A stretch of 64,000 nucleotides of DNA, from the NCBI RefSeq assembly GCF_013407855.1, contig NZ_JACBZH010000001.1, forward strand, positions 3,410,001 to 3,474,000, read 5' to 3'. Each line of letters begins with the position of its first letter. Position 1 is the first letter of the stretch. Origin of the DNA: Actinopolymorpha rutila. GTDB lineage: Bacteria > Actinomycetota > Actinomycetes > Propionibacteriales > Actinopolymorphaceae. Positions 26,773-35,367 of this stretch are shown piece after piece. Under the pieces are notes generated by a model. It saw nothing but the letters and a program-made list of their open reading frames with translations. It did no database searches and was not told the DNA's origin. Position numbers and translations under genes: made by a program.

Positions 26773-29257
26773 CACGGGTGCCTCGCGTGCCGCGTGGGCC
26801 GCGTGGGCCACCCACCCCGTGCGACGCTCGGGGTGGGTGGTGTACCCGCCAGGACTGCCCGGGGCGCAGCGTCGTCTGCTCGTCCTTCACCGCCACCGTG
26901 ATCGGCGCGGCCGCGGACCGCCGCAGCCCGATGCGTACCTCCTCCTGCGTGCAGCGCACGGTGACGCCCCAGTGGCCGCGGTAGCGCAGCTGCAGCTCCA
27001 GTTCGGTGAGCTCGCGCGGCAGCCGGGGATTCAGCCGGAGCACGTCGTCGCGCGTCTCGATCCCCGGGTAGCAACGCTGCAGCAGGTCGACGCAGCCTGC
27101 CATCGCACCCAGGTGGACTCCCTCCGCGGTCGTGTCCTGCGCACCGCCCCGCACGTCGGAGCCCAGTGCCTGCAGGAAGAACGCCCAGGAGCCGTGCCGG
27201 TCGGTGCGTGCCAGAACCCACGCGTGCACCACGGCACTGAGGGTGGAGCCGTGGGAGGTGCGGTCGAGGTGGTACTCGATCGTACGGAGGATCGTCGCCG
27301 GGTCCAGGTCGTAGCCGAGCTGGTTCAGCACCTGTGTCAACTCGTCCTTGCCGAGGAGGAAGAACAGCATCAGAACGTCCGCCTGCTTGGAGACCTGGTA
27401 CCTCCGGACCGAGTCGCCCTCGGCCTCCAGGATCCGGTCCAGCCGGCGGATGTCGCCGTACTTCGCGCGGTAACCGGCCCAGTCCAGCTCCGCCAGTTCG
27501 TCGTACCCCTCGAACTGCCCGATGATCCCGTCGTGGAACACCACCCGCAGCCGCCGGCTCACCTCCTCGAACCGGTCCAGCTCGGCGTGGCGCAGGCCGA
27601 GCCGGGAGGTGAGCTCGGTTCGCCGGTACGCGGGGATCACGGCGAGCGCGTCCAGCGCCCGGCGCAGCACCCAGGCGGCCATGACGTTGGTGTAGGAGTT
27701 GTTGTCGATGCCCGGACGGGTGGCACCGGGATAGGCGTCGTGGTACTCGTCCGGCCCCATCACGCCCCGGATCTCGTATCGCCCGCCGATCGGCTCGTAG
27801 GTCGCCAGGCCGCTCCAGAAGCGCGCGATCTCGACCAGCATCTCCGCGCCGTGGCCGGCGAGGAAGGAGACGTCACCGGTCGCCTCGTAGTACTTCCACA
27901 CGTTGTACGCCACCGCCAGCCCGACGTGGTGCTGCAGGTGGGTGTTGTCCGGCACCCAGCGGCCCGACAGCGGGTTGAGGTGCAGCCGCTGCGTCTCGTC
28001 CCGGCCGTCGCTCCCGCTCTGCCAGGGATACATGGCGCCGCGGTGGCCCGCGGCCCTCGCTGCCAGCCGGGCCTGGGGCAGCCGCCGCCAGCGGTACATC
28101 AGCAGTGCCCGGGCCACCTCGGGCAGCCGCAGCAGCAGGAACGGGAAGACGAACAGCTCGTCCCAGAAGACGTGGCCGCGGTAGGCCTCGCCGTGCAGCC
28201 CGCGGGCGGGTACGCCGACGTCGAGCTCGACGGTGTGCTCGGACAACGTCTGCAGGATGTGGAACACGTACAGGTCCAGCGTCTGCTGCGGACCGCCGTC
28301 CACCACGGTCCGGCAACCGTGCCACAGCCGCGACCACGCGAGCTCGTGCCGGGCCAGCAGGTGCTCGGGGCGGCCGGCCCGGCTCGCGGCGTCGCAGGCG
28401 GCGGTCAGGCTCTCGGTGATCGCCCGGTCCCTGGAGGTGTGGATCGCCACCGTCTTCTCCACCGTCACCGGCACACCGCGCTCCACCGCGAACGTCAGGT
28501 CGAGACCCACCCAGCGCGGCCTCTCCTCGTACCGGCGTTCCACCGGTCCCGCCGCACCGTGCACCCGCACCCGGGCGGCCTCGGCGAACCGCACCCGCGA
28601 CTGCGCGGTCTCCACCTGCAGCCACAGCAGGTCCTGCCCGTCGTACCCGCCGGTGACCGGCAGCAGGTGGTCACCGGCCAGGTCGGCGTAGCGGCGTACG
28701 CCCCGGTTGGCGACGGTGCCGTCCAGCGCGGTCCGCACCTGTAGCCGGCCGGACCAGTCCTCGGGCTCGAGCTCGGTCTCCAGGACCGCGAGGTGCGGGT
28801 CGTCCATGGAGACCCACCGCCGCTGCGCGAGCAGGGTGGTCCGTCCGCCGGGGTCGCGGAACCGCACCCGCCGGGTCAGTACGCCGCGGCCGAGGTCCAG
28901 CTCCTGCCGGAAGTCGAGGACCCGCACCCGGGCCAGGTCGAACCACCCGCCGTCGGCGGAGTCTGTGCCGTCCGGGTCGCCTGTGCCGTCCGGGTCGTCG
29001 ACAGGCCGGAAGGTCAACGGCAGCCAGTTGGGTGCGTCGACCAGGTCCTCGTTCTCCACCACCCGGCCGGCGACCCGCGACTCCAGCCGGTCGTAGCAGC
29101 CGGCCAGGTAGGTGCCGGGGTAGTGCACGCCGTCGGCATGGGACTCGGGGGCGGCGCCGCGGGTGGCGAAGTAGCCGTTGCCGAGGGTGCACAGGGCCTC
29201 GCGCAGCCCCTCCCGCGCCGGGTCGTACGAGTCATAGGTCAATACCGAACGGCTCAC
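26690..29257 (-). CDS. GH65 glycoside phosphorylase (trehalose/kojibiose/maltose type)
   Basis: These inverting enzymes cleave alpha-glucosides with phosphate to give beta-glucose 1-phosphate. The 855-residue product has the N-terminal beta-sandwich (LREALCTLGNGYFATRGAAP) and an (alpha/alpha)6 barrel with the general-acid Glu in GVMGPDEYHDAYPG. The phosphate-site motif is DRTSHGSTLSAVVHAWVLAR. The GTG at 29257 has GGGAG upstream and overlaps the end of the first HAD gene by 26 nt. The C-terminal tail after about residue 820 is low-complexity Gly/Pro/Arg and antisense to the nitroreductase gene. The usual partner is beta-phosphoglucomutase, and HAD-fold neighbours are present but degenerate. 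Exact substrate is unknown. Confidence 0.9.
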   Translation of the reverse strand: MSRSVLTYDSYDPAREGLREALCTLGNGYFATRGAAPESHADGVHYPGTYLAGCYDRLESRVAGRVVENEDLVDAPNWLPLTFRPVDDPDGTGDPDGTDSADGGWFDLARVRVLDFRQELDLGRGVLTRRVRFRDPGGRTTLLAQRRWVSMDDPHLAVLETELEPEDWSGRLQVRTALDGTVANRGVRRYADLAGDHLLPVTGGYDGQDLLWLQVETAQSRVRFAEAARVRVHGAAGPVERRYEERPRWVGLDLTFAVERGVPVTVEKTVAIHTSRDRAITESLTAACDAASRAGRPEHLLARHELAWSRLWHGCRTVVDGGPQQTLDLYVFHILQTLSEHTVELDVGVPARGLHGEAYRGHVFWDELFVFPFLLLRLPEVARALLMYRWRRLPQARLAARAAGHRGAMYPWQSGSDGRDETQRLHLNPLSGRWVPDNTHLQHHVGLAVAYNVWKYYEATGDVSFLAGHGAEMLVEIARFWSGLATYEPIGGRYEIRGVMGPDEYHDAYPGATRPGIDNNSYTNVMAAWVLRRALDALAVIPAYRRTELTSRLGLRHAELDRFEEVSRRLRVVFHDGIIGQFEGYDELAELDWAGYRAKYGDIRRLDRILEAEGDSVRRYQVSKQADVLMLFFLLGKDELTQVLNQLGYDLDPATILRTIEYHLDRTSHGSTLSAVVHAWVLARTDRHGSWAFFLQALGSDVRGGAQDTTAEGVHLGAMAGCVDLLQRCYPGIETRDDVLRLNPRLPRELTELELQLRYRGHWGVTVRCTQEEVRIGLRRSAAAPITVAVKDEQTTLRPGQSWRVHHPPRASHGVGGPRGPRGTRGTRASGAAAPPPAGAASEAAARRPDDRTSG

Positions 29258-30065
29258 GTCGTCTCCCGAAGACCCGCACCTGCGCGAGATCCGCGGCGGG
29301 GATGGCGGAGCCGGGGTCGCCGGCGACCGCGGGGGTCGCCGAATGAACGGAGGCCGCGGAGCCGTTGGGGCCGGCGACCGCGAGAACGGTCCCGAACCCC
29401 GCCCGCCGCCCGGCGCGCTCACCGTCGGCCGAGGCCACCAGCAGGCCGGCCTGGGCCGGTGGGATCGCCAGCTGCCGGGCCGCCGCGGCGAACACCTCCG
29501 TCCCCCCGCGAAAGACCCTCGCCGGCACGGCCCGTCCGCCATCGGCGGCTCCCTGGTCCGCGCCTGCCCGCGCACTGTCCAGGACGGCGTCGAACAGCCG
29601 CCGTACCTGCGCCGCCGCCACGATCTCCGCGCAGTGGCCGCCGGTGCACACCGCGGCCGTCCGGGCACCACGGGCACGCAGTTCGTACAGCAGGCGGACC
29701 GCGACCGGATTCGGAGGTACGCCGTACCGCGCGATCTCGGTCAGGAAGCTGCGCATCTCGCAGTCGGCCAGCGACGACACGCTGTTCTCCGCGCCGTTGT
29801 CGGGCAGGTCGATGCCCCGGTCGGCGAGGAAACCGCGCAGGCCGGCGATCCGGGGCCGGCCGGCGAAGTGCCGCAGATAGTCCTCGCGTACGTCGAACGG
29901 CGCGAACGCCACCCCCACCATGCGGCCGTGCCGGCGCAGGAACGCGTCCAGGCAGCGCTTCCAGGCGGCGGCGTGCGCCCTGGCGGTGTCGGGAACCACG
30001 ACGTCCACCTCGAACACCACGGCACCGATCCGGTCGAGTCGCAGAACCGTCGGCTCGGAAGTCAT
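29232..30065 (-). CDS. HAD-fold beta-phosphoglucomutase-like protein, catalytic Asp lost
   Basis: The 277-residue product aligns by eye with the beta-phosphoglucomutase-like HAD proteins that accompany GH65 enzymes (compare M. tuberculosis Rv3400 beside Rv3401). Cap-domain sequence such as FDVREDYLRHFAGRPRIAGL is visible. Motif I should read DxDG(V/T). Here it is VVFEVDVVVPDT, so the nucleophile Asp is Glu19 while the second Asp (D21) remains. The motif III Lys and motif IV Asp residues are also not recognisable (LLVASADGERAGRRAG). Phosphoryl transfer is therefore unlikely. It overlaps the GH65 start by 26 nt and may be a regulatory or structural partner. AGGAGG precedes the ATG by 8-9 nt. 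Confidence 0.78.
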   Translation of the reverse strand: MTSEPTVLRLDRIGAVVFEVDVVVPDTARAHAAAWKRCLDAFLRRHGRMVGVAFAPFDVREDYLRHFAGRPRIAGLRGFLADRGIDLPDNGAENSVSSLADCEMRSFLTEIARYGVPPNPVAVRLLYELRARGARTAAVCTGGHCAEIVAAAQVRRLFDAVLDSARAGADQGAADGGRAVPARVFRGGTEVFAAAARQLAIPPAQAGLLVASADGERAGRRAGFGTVLAVAGPNGSAASVHSATPAVAGDPGSAIPAADLAQVRVFGRRREPFGIDL

Positions 30066-30112
30066 CGGCGCGTACCTCCTGGTCCGCTGCGTCAGGCGGG
30101 CGAAAGGGGGCG

Positions 30113-30916
30113 TCACCGATGGGCGAGCAGCTCCTGCCTGCTCCGCCCGGAGAGTACGAGTTCGGTCAGGTCGCGCAGCACGACGTGCGCGCCCCTGCGG
30201 TAGAAGTCCTCGGCGCGGGCGTACCTGTCGACGGCGACGATCGGTTCGAAGCACCCGTGCCAGCCGGCCTCCACCCCGACCAGGCTGCCGCTCACGACCG
30301 CCGTACGCCTCGGGGAGACGCCCAGCCGGTGGGTCGCCTCCAGCAGCAGGCCCGGGTCGGGTTGCGGCAACAGGCCGAGCAGCGCGGCGTCTCCGCCGTC
30401 CACACACATGTCGAACAGGTCGGCGATCCCCGCGGCGGACAGCAGCTGCTCGCAGCCCCGGTCACCCGCCACCGCCGCGAGCCGGACCCCGCGGGCGGCG
30501 AGGTCGCGCAGCAGTTCGACCGAGGAGGGGTAGGCGCTGACACCGACCCGCCGCACCTCCTCGGCGAAACAGGCGTCCTTGTGCTCGGCCAGCGTGCGTA
30601 CCGTCTCCTCACCGGGCTCGGGAGAGTGGTCGGCCAGTGCGAAGCCGCGGGCGGTCAGGAAGCCGCGTACTCCCTCGGCGGTGGTCCGGCCGGCGGCATA
30701 GCGGAGGTAGTCGCCGGGCAGTTCGAACGGCGGGATCCGCGACCCGCTGCCGGCGCTGTCGGCGTCGAGCCCGGCCCTCCGCCCACGGCGGCGCAGGAAC
30801 GAGTCGAAGGTGCGCTGCCAGGCGGCGGCGTGCAGGAGCGCCGTGTCGACCACCACGTCGTCCAGCCCGAACAACGCGGCGTCGAGCCGGTCAAGGTGGA
30901 AAGTGGGCGAGTTCAT
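30113..30916 (-). CDS. second HAD-fold beta-phosphoglucomutase-like protein, catalytic residues lost
   Basis: The 267-residue product is a diverged paralogue of the HAD gene downstream. They share cap sequence (IPPFELPGDYLRYAAGRTTA and GVRGFLTARGF) and order. Motif I reads ALFGLDDVVVDT, with Gly17 in place of the nucleophile Asp. Motif III (LLPQPDPGLLLEA) lacks the Lys of KPAPD, and motif IV (VVSGSLVGVEAG) lacks the acidic pair of FEDA. This looks like a pseudoenzyme kept for another role. I chose the ATG at 30916; GTG at 30922 would also work. It is first in the operon HAD-HAD-GH65, and a strong DosR-like box lies 65 nt upstream. Confidence 0.78.
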   Translation of the reverse strand: MNSPTFHLDRLDAALFGLDDVVVDTALLHAAAWQRTFDSFLRRRGRRAGLDADSAGSGSRIPPFELPGDYLRYAAGRTTAEGVRGFLTARGFALADHSPEPGEETVRTLAEHKDACFAEEVRRVGVSAYPSSVELLRDLAARGVRLAAVAGDRGCEQLLSAAGIADLFDMCVDGGDAALLGLLPQPDPGLLLEATHRLGVSPRRTAVVSGSLVGVEAGWHGCFEPIVAVDRYARAEDFYRRGAHVVLRDLTELVLSGRSRQELLAHR

Positions 30917-30980
30917 CCGCACCCGCTCAGCGTGGCGGCCGGCCGGCGGAGCGGGCGAGAGGCTTCGGTCACGGGGCGCC

Positions 30981-30994
30981 GGGACCTTCGCCCG
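30981..30994. promoter_or_regulatory. strong candidate DosR/DevR box in divergent promoter
   Basis: GGGACCTTCGCCCG fits the GGGAC(C/T)(A/T)TnGnCCC pattern and shares 12 bases with the site at 19364. It is 65 nt from the HAD/GH65 operon start (minus) and 63 nt from the nitroreductase/Usp operon start (plus), well placed to control both. Confidence 0.65.
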
Positions 30995-31056
30995 CTGCCC
31001 CGCGGTGTGGTGCGAAACGACCCTGAAAACGGGCCGGCCAACCGTGGAGGTGTGCG

Positions 31057-32118
31057 TTGCTCGTCGGAGAGCTCGACCAGACCGAGCGGGACACGCTCGT
31101 CGGGGCGGCGGTGCTCGCTCCGTCCATGCACAACGCCCAGCCGTGGTGTTTCCGCTTCCGTGGCCGGTCGGTGGAGATCCACCGCGATCCCGCCCGCGAG
31201 CTCGCCGCGGAGGACCCGGAAGGTCGGATGACGCTGATCGGGGCGGGTACGGCGCTGCTCAACCTGCGGGTGGCCGCCGCCGCGATCGGGGCGCACACCA
31301 CGACGTTGCTGTTCCCCGACCCGGACCGCCCGACCCTGGTCGCCCTGGTGAGCGTGGGCAACCCGAGCGAGGACGCCGGTCAACTGGCCGCGTTGTTCCC
31401 GTTCCTGCCCCGGCGGCGTACCAACCGGCAGCCGTTCACCGAGCGGGCGGTTCCGGACGAGGTACGCGCGGACATAAGCCAGGCGGCTGCCGGCGAAGGC
31501 ATACGGCTGGAGTGGATCGACGACCGCGACCGGCAGCGCTGGCTGATGGAACTGGCCACCGACGCCGACATCGCCGAGGCCGACGACCCGCGCCGGCTGG
31601 TCGAGCGCCAGGTGTGGGTCGGCGGGCAGCGCACCAGCAGCGGCGTGCCGTCCAGCGCGCTCGGGCCGCGTGCGGAGGGCAGCGCCCCGGTCCGCGACCT
31701 GGCCGTGGATCCCGGTGACCGGCTCCGCCCGAGGGGGAAGTTCGAGGACTCGCCGACCATGGCCGTGCTGTCCACCACCCGGGACACCCCGCAGGACTGG
31801 GTCACCGCCGGGCAGGCCCTGCAGCGGGTGCTGCTGACCGCCACCACCCACGGCGTCGCCGCGTCCCTGCTGAACCAGCCGATCGAGCACACCGACCTGC
31901 GCTGGCTGGTCCGCGACCCGCGGTCGGGCTGGACCGAGCCACAGATCCTGCTGAGGTTCGGGTACGGGCCGGAGGTCCCGCCGACCCCGCGCCGGCCGGT
32001 GGCAGAGTTCATCCTGGCCGAACGAGACCCCGACCCGGCACCGCCCGAGCAGGGCATGGCTGACGAACCCGGGCAGACCGTGCCCGGGCCGCGAGCCCCG
32101 CAGGACCCGGAGGAGTGA
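31057..32118 (+). CDS. Acg-family nitroreductase-like protein
   Basis: The 353-residue product has VLAPSMHNAQPWCFRFRGR, RRRTNRQPFTERAVPDE, DTPQDWVTAGQALQRVLLTA and the end ILLRFGYG...PTPRRPV, as in the two paralogues upstream. A disordered acidic/proline-rich tail follows after about 320. The start is TTG at 31057, supported by GGAGG 6 nt upstream; no ATG or GTG is suitably placed. It is in an operon with the Usp gene at 32124 (5-nt gap). Confidence 0.9.
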   Translation: MLVGELDQTERDTLVGAAVLAPSMHNAQPWCFRFRGRSVEIHRDPARELAAEDPEGRMTLIGAGTALLNLRVAAAAIGAHTTTLLFPDPDRPTLVALVSVGNPSEDAGQLAALFPFLPRRRTNRQPFTERAVPDEVRADISQAAAGEGIRLEWIDDRDRQRWLMELATDADIAEADDPRRLVERQVWVGGQRTSSGVPSSALGPRAEGSAPVRDLAVDPGDRLRPRGKFEDSPTMAVLSTTRDTPQDWVTAGQALQRVLLTATTHGVAASLLNQPIEHTDLRWLVRDPRSGWTEPQILLRFGYGPEVPPTPRRPVAEFILAERDPDPAPPEQGMADEPGQTVPGPRAPQDPEE

Positions 32119-32123
32119 GCCGT

Positions 32124-33008
32124 ATGTCCACCGAAACACCGAGACCGGTCGTGGTCGGCGTCGACGGTACGCAAGGCTCGCTTGACGCCGTGGCCTGGGC
32201 GGCCAACACAGCGGCGCTGCGCAAGGTGCCCTTGCGGCTCGTGCATGCGTTCGCCTGGCCCCTGCTGCACGTCCCCGCCGCCATGTGGCAACTGGGCCCC
32301 GAGGACGGGCTGCGCGCCCACGCGGACTCGCTGGTGGGGGAGGCGGTACGAACGGCTCGGGACGCAGCACCCGACATCGAGATCGCGACCACGGTGGAGA
32401 CCGACTTTCCCCTTCCCCTGTTGGTGGAGCTGAGCAGGGACGCGACGTACGTCGTCGTCGGTACGGCCGGCCGCGGCTCGGTCGCGGACGCCCTGGCGGG
32501 TTCGCTCACCATCGAACTGTCCGCCCGCTCCCACGCTCCGGTCGTGGTCGTCCGCGGCACGCTGTCACCCGAGCGCACCGACAACCTCGTGGTGGTCGGG
32601 GTGGACGGGTCCCCGCTCGGGGCGGTCGCGGTCGAGGCCGCGGTGGAGGAGGCGGCCCGAAGGCACGCCCGACTCCTCGCCGTGCACGTCGTACGGCAGG
32701 GGCGGACCGCACGGTCCGGCGCCTCCGACACCGCTGCCGGGCTGCGACTGCTGGAGGACGCGCTCGCGGGGTGGCGGCACAAGTACCCCGACCTGCCGAT
32801 CGAGGAGCGGGTGCTGATGGGCCACGCCGCCGGCCACCTGATCGAGCTGTCCGCCTCCGCCGGCCTGGTCGTCGTCGGTGCGCGCGGGCGCGGTGGCTTC
32901 ACCGGAATGCTGCTCGGCTCGGTGAGCCAGGCGCTGCTGCACCAGGCGCAGTGCCCGGTCGTCGTACTCACCCGGGAGTGCCGGGCCAGCACCCCCGCGG
33001 CCGCGTAG
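32124..33008 (+). CDS. universal stress protein, tandem domains
   Basis: The 294-residue protein has two complete UspA domains (about 8-145 and 153-290). Both ATP loops are intact: VVGTAGRGSVADALAGS and VVGARGRGGFTGMLLGS. It begins MSTETPRPVVVGVDGTQGS. GGAGGAG from the end of the nitroreductase gene serves as the ribosome site. A nitroreductase-Usp pair under one box repeats the theme of the cluster. This is the last clear member of the stress block. Confidence 0.92.
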   Translation: MSTETPRPVVVGVDGTQGSLDAVAWAANTAALRKVPLRLVHAFAWPLLHVPAAMWQLGPEDGLRAHADSLVGEAVRTARDAAPDIEIATTVETDFPLPLLVELSRDATYVVVGTAGRGSVADALAGSLTIELSARSHAPVVVVRGTLSPERTDNLVVVGVDGSPLGAVAVEAAVEEAARRHARLLAVHVVRQGRTARSGASDTAAGLRLLEDALAGWRHKYPDLPIEERVLMGHAAGHLIELSASAGLVVVGARGRGGFTGMLLGSVSQALLHQAQCPVVVLTRECRASTPAAA

Positions 33009-33223
33009 CGGAGTCCTCGCCCCCGGTACGGCGTCTCGCCTACGGATGCTCCTCACGCACGTGCTTCGGCTGTTCTGTCGGAACCGCTGAGCGATCCGGG
33101 GTTTTGCTCGGCCGAGTCAGGCTGGGGACCAGGTTTTTGTCCACAGGTAGCGGATCGGGTTGTGCATCGGATCTGCTTGTGGACAACGATCTTCGTGCCG
33201 GCCATCGCCTCTAGACTTCGAAC

Positions 33224-34287
33224 ATGTATTCGACAACGCAGGGACCTCTGGGCTGGGACGGCGGCATCGATGCCGAACAGCGGCTGGAGGCTGCGTTGGT
33301 CCAGGTCCGCACCATCCTCGGCGACGCCCTGGCCGCGCCGATGTTGTCGCTTCGGGCCGAGCGGCTTGGCCGGTTGTTCGAGTTGCACGGGGCCGACGAG
33401 GCGATGATGTCCGCGCTGAAGCTGGCCATGGTCTCCAGGGCCGAGACCTGCGACGTCGGCAAGACGACCGGTGCGGCGACCACGGCGGCGTGGCTGCGCA
33501 ATGCGCAGCGGATGGGCAGGAAGGACGCCGGCGCCGCCGTGACCCTGGCCAGGGACCTGGACCGTACGGTGACGTTGACCGCGCGGGCTCTTGCCCGTGG
33601 GGAGTTGTCGTTTCGGCATGCGCAGGTGATCGCGTTCGCGATCAAGGACCTGCCCGCCTACATCAGCCCCGACCAACTCGCCGAGGCCGAGGACTGGAAC
33701 TCCTTTCGATACGGCTTCGGCGCAGTGCACATCCTTCCAGCAGCACCACTGGGCACCACAGATCAGATGTCACCTATCCGTGCAGCAGTCCCGGCGAGGG
33801 TGCGGCGGGGCCGGAGGCTGCCCACGATCACATCGACCCCCACGACGGCTGTCAGAAGTGTGGCGGTGGCGGGTCGGCCCGGATCCTCGGCCTGCGCGGA
33901 GAGCCGCTGTCGGTGGCCACGATCCGCCGGATGGCGTGTGACGCGAACATCATCCCGGTGGTGCTCGGTGGCAACGGGGAGGTCCTGGACGTCGGGATGG
34001 CCGACCGGTTCTTCACCGAGGCGCAGCGCCGGGCACTGGCGATCCGCGACGGGTCCCACTGCCACTTCCCGAGCTGTCAGGTCCCCGAGCGGCGCTGTGT
34101 CGCCCACCACATGACGGCCTGGGACGACTTCGGACCGACTGATCTCGCGAACGGCGTGCTGCTCTGCAAGACGCACCACACGTTCGTTCACCACAGAGGC
34201 TGGCAGGTGCGGATGGGAGCTCACGGCCACCCCGAGTACATCCCACCGGAGTGGGTGGACCCGCACCAGAGGATGTGCCGGACGTGA
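33224..34287 (+). pseudogene. decayed DUF222/HNH endonuclease (13E12 type)
   Basis: Two halves of a 13E12-type protein lie in different frames. The 5' half (33224 to about 33690) gives the DUF222 start: MYSTTQGPLGWDGGIDAEQR, ALARGELSFRHAQVIAFAIK, breaking down after LAEAEDWNS. The 3' half (about 33860-34287) gives the HNH domain: GSHCHFPSCQVPERRCVAHH and GVLLCKTHHTFVHHRGWQ. Intact members are about 400-500 residues with a helical middle section. Here the middle is largely missing and the frame shifts, so an internal deletion is likely. These are often dispersed repeat-like genes in actinobacteria. Confidence 0.8.
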
Positions 34288-34350
34288 AGGCAGGTGCCGC
34301 CCCTCGAGGTGCTGCCAGGCGGGCACCATGAGCCTGACAGGCTTCCGTCC

Positions 34351-34416
34351 GTGCGCACCTGGTCCGTGCGCACCTGGTCCGTGCGCACCTGGTCCGTGCG
34401 CACCTGGTCCGTGCGC
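34351..34416. repeat. 15-bp tandem repeat, 4.4 copies, each with a perfect palindrome
   Basis: Four exact copies of GTGCGCACCTGGTCC plus GTGCGC lie between the HNH pseudogene and the secreted-protein gene. Each unit contains the 8-bp palindrome GTGCGCAC, so several small hairpins or cruciforms are possible. It may be a binding array, a transcription barrier or slippage product. Confidence 0.92.
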
Positions 34417-34417
34417 T

Positions 34418-35266
34418 TCAGTCCGGGCGCCAGGAAGTTTGGTACGGGGAACTCGGCAGGTGATCCGGGCTCGCGTAAAAGAAGATCGCGGCGTCCTCGC
34501 GGAGGACGGTGACGCCCTTCAACCAGATGAACCACCGCCCCGGCCGGCCGGCCGCGTCGCGCCAGGTGAACTCGTGGATGACCGTCCCGTACGCCACGTC
34601 CGCCTCACCCTGGTAGGCGGCGCCGGTCCAGGCGAACCGCCCGTCCCGGGTCCGGTCGACGGGGACGCGATAGTCGTAGGTCGTACCGTGCCCGACCGCG
34701 CACCCCCGCGGGCACTGGCCGGAGAGGTACAACCGTTCGCCCTCGATACCGACCTCGCGTATCCCGCGCCCTCCAGCCGTCAGGTCCTGCCGCCGGCTGA
34801 CGATGCGCGGGCCCTGGAGCCAGTCCTCGACGAAGAACGTCACCGTGCCGAGCGTGATGCGTCGACCGTGATCGTCGATGCCGTACCGGACGGTGAAGTC
34901 GCCCTCGGCCCGCTCCTGGGACAGGCGGGTCCAGCAGCCGACGGGCAGGCAGTACCGGTCGCCGTACTTCGTCAGCAGGGCGGCCATCACCGGCCCGTGG
35001 CGAAGTGTCAACGCCTCCTTGGCATTCACCGCGGCCTCGGGTGCGGGACAGGACCAGCCGCCGGACCGTCCACCGGTATCGGAGTCGGCAATGCCGACGA
35101 CGCCGACGGCATCGGCGCCGGCCGGCCCGGTGCACGGGTCGGCGGTGAGTGCCGCGGTGGTGGCGCGACCTGGGTGATAGATGGTCGCCGCGACGACCGC
35201 GGTGGCGAGCACGGCAAGCAGGCCCGGCAGCACCAGCACGGTGAGCAGTAGTCGATGGTCTCGCAT
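34418..35266 (-). CDS. putative secreted or membrane-anchored protein of unknown function
   Basis: The 282-residue product has an N-terminal hydrophobic segment (LLLTVLVLPGLLAVLATAVV) like an uncleaved signal anchor, and a soluble domain with several Cys. Recognisable stretches are TLRHGPVMAALLTKYGDRYC, DDHGRRITLGTVTFFVEDW, LYLSGQCPRGCAVGHGTTYD and VIHEFTWRDAAGRPGRWFIW. Conserved Cys pairs suggest disulphides outside the cell. I do not recognise the family. Its stop lies 2 nt from the 15-bp repeat array. It is divergent from the ArsR gene. Confidence 0.72.
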   Translation of the reverse strand: MRDHRLLLTVLVLPGLLAVLATAVVAATIYHPGRATTAALTADPCTGPAGADAVGVVGIADSDTGGRSGGWSCPAPEAAVNAKEALTLRHGPVMAALLTKYGDRYCLPVGCWTRLSQERAEGDFTVRYGIDDHGRRITLGTVTFFVEDWLQGPRIVSRRQDLTAGGRGIREVGIEGERLYLSGQCPRGCAVGHGTTYDYRVPVDRTRDGRFAWTGAAYQGEADVAYGTVIHEFTWRDAAGRPGRWFIWLKGVTVLREDAAIFFYASPDHLPSSPYQTSWRPD

Positions 35267-35320
35267 TCCGGGTGCGACCTGCCCCGGCCGGCGGCGCGCG
35301 AAACTGTGCGGCCAAAGCCG

Positions 35321-35346
35321 CTGAGTTCAGTGTGGGCTGAGTTCAG
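35321..35346 (+). promoter_or_regulatory. twin operator-like repeats before arsR/cmtR-like gene
   Basis: The 10-mer CTGAGTTCAG, itself an inverted repeat (CTGA/TCAG), occurs at 35321-35330 and 35337-35346. It lies just before the metal-sensor start. This is a likely site for autorepression. Confidence 0.55.
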
Positions 35347-35367
35347 GTTTCCGTGTACTGTCCGGGC

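Noticed and set aside
26819..28744. Plus-strand frame of 641 codons opposite the GH65 gene
   Set aside because: The GH65 frame shows catalytic motifs throughout; the opposite frame has no recognisable motif and typical shadow composition.
34328..34512. Cys/Pro-rich repetitive peptide encoded by the 15-bp array on the plus strand
   Set aside because: The frame has no ribosome site and arises only from the tandem repeat.
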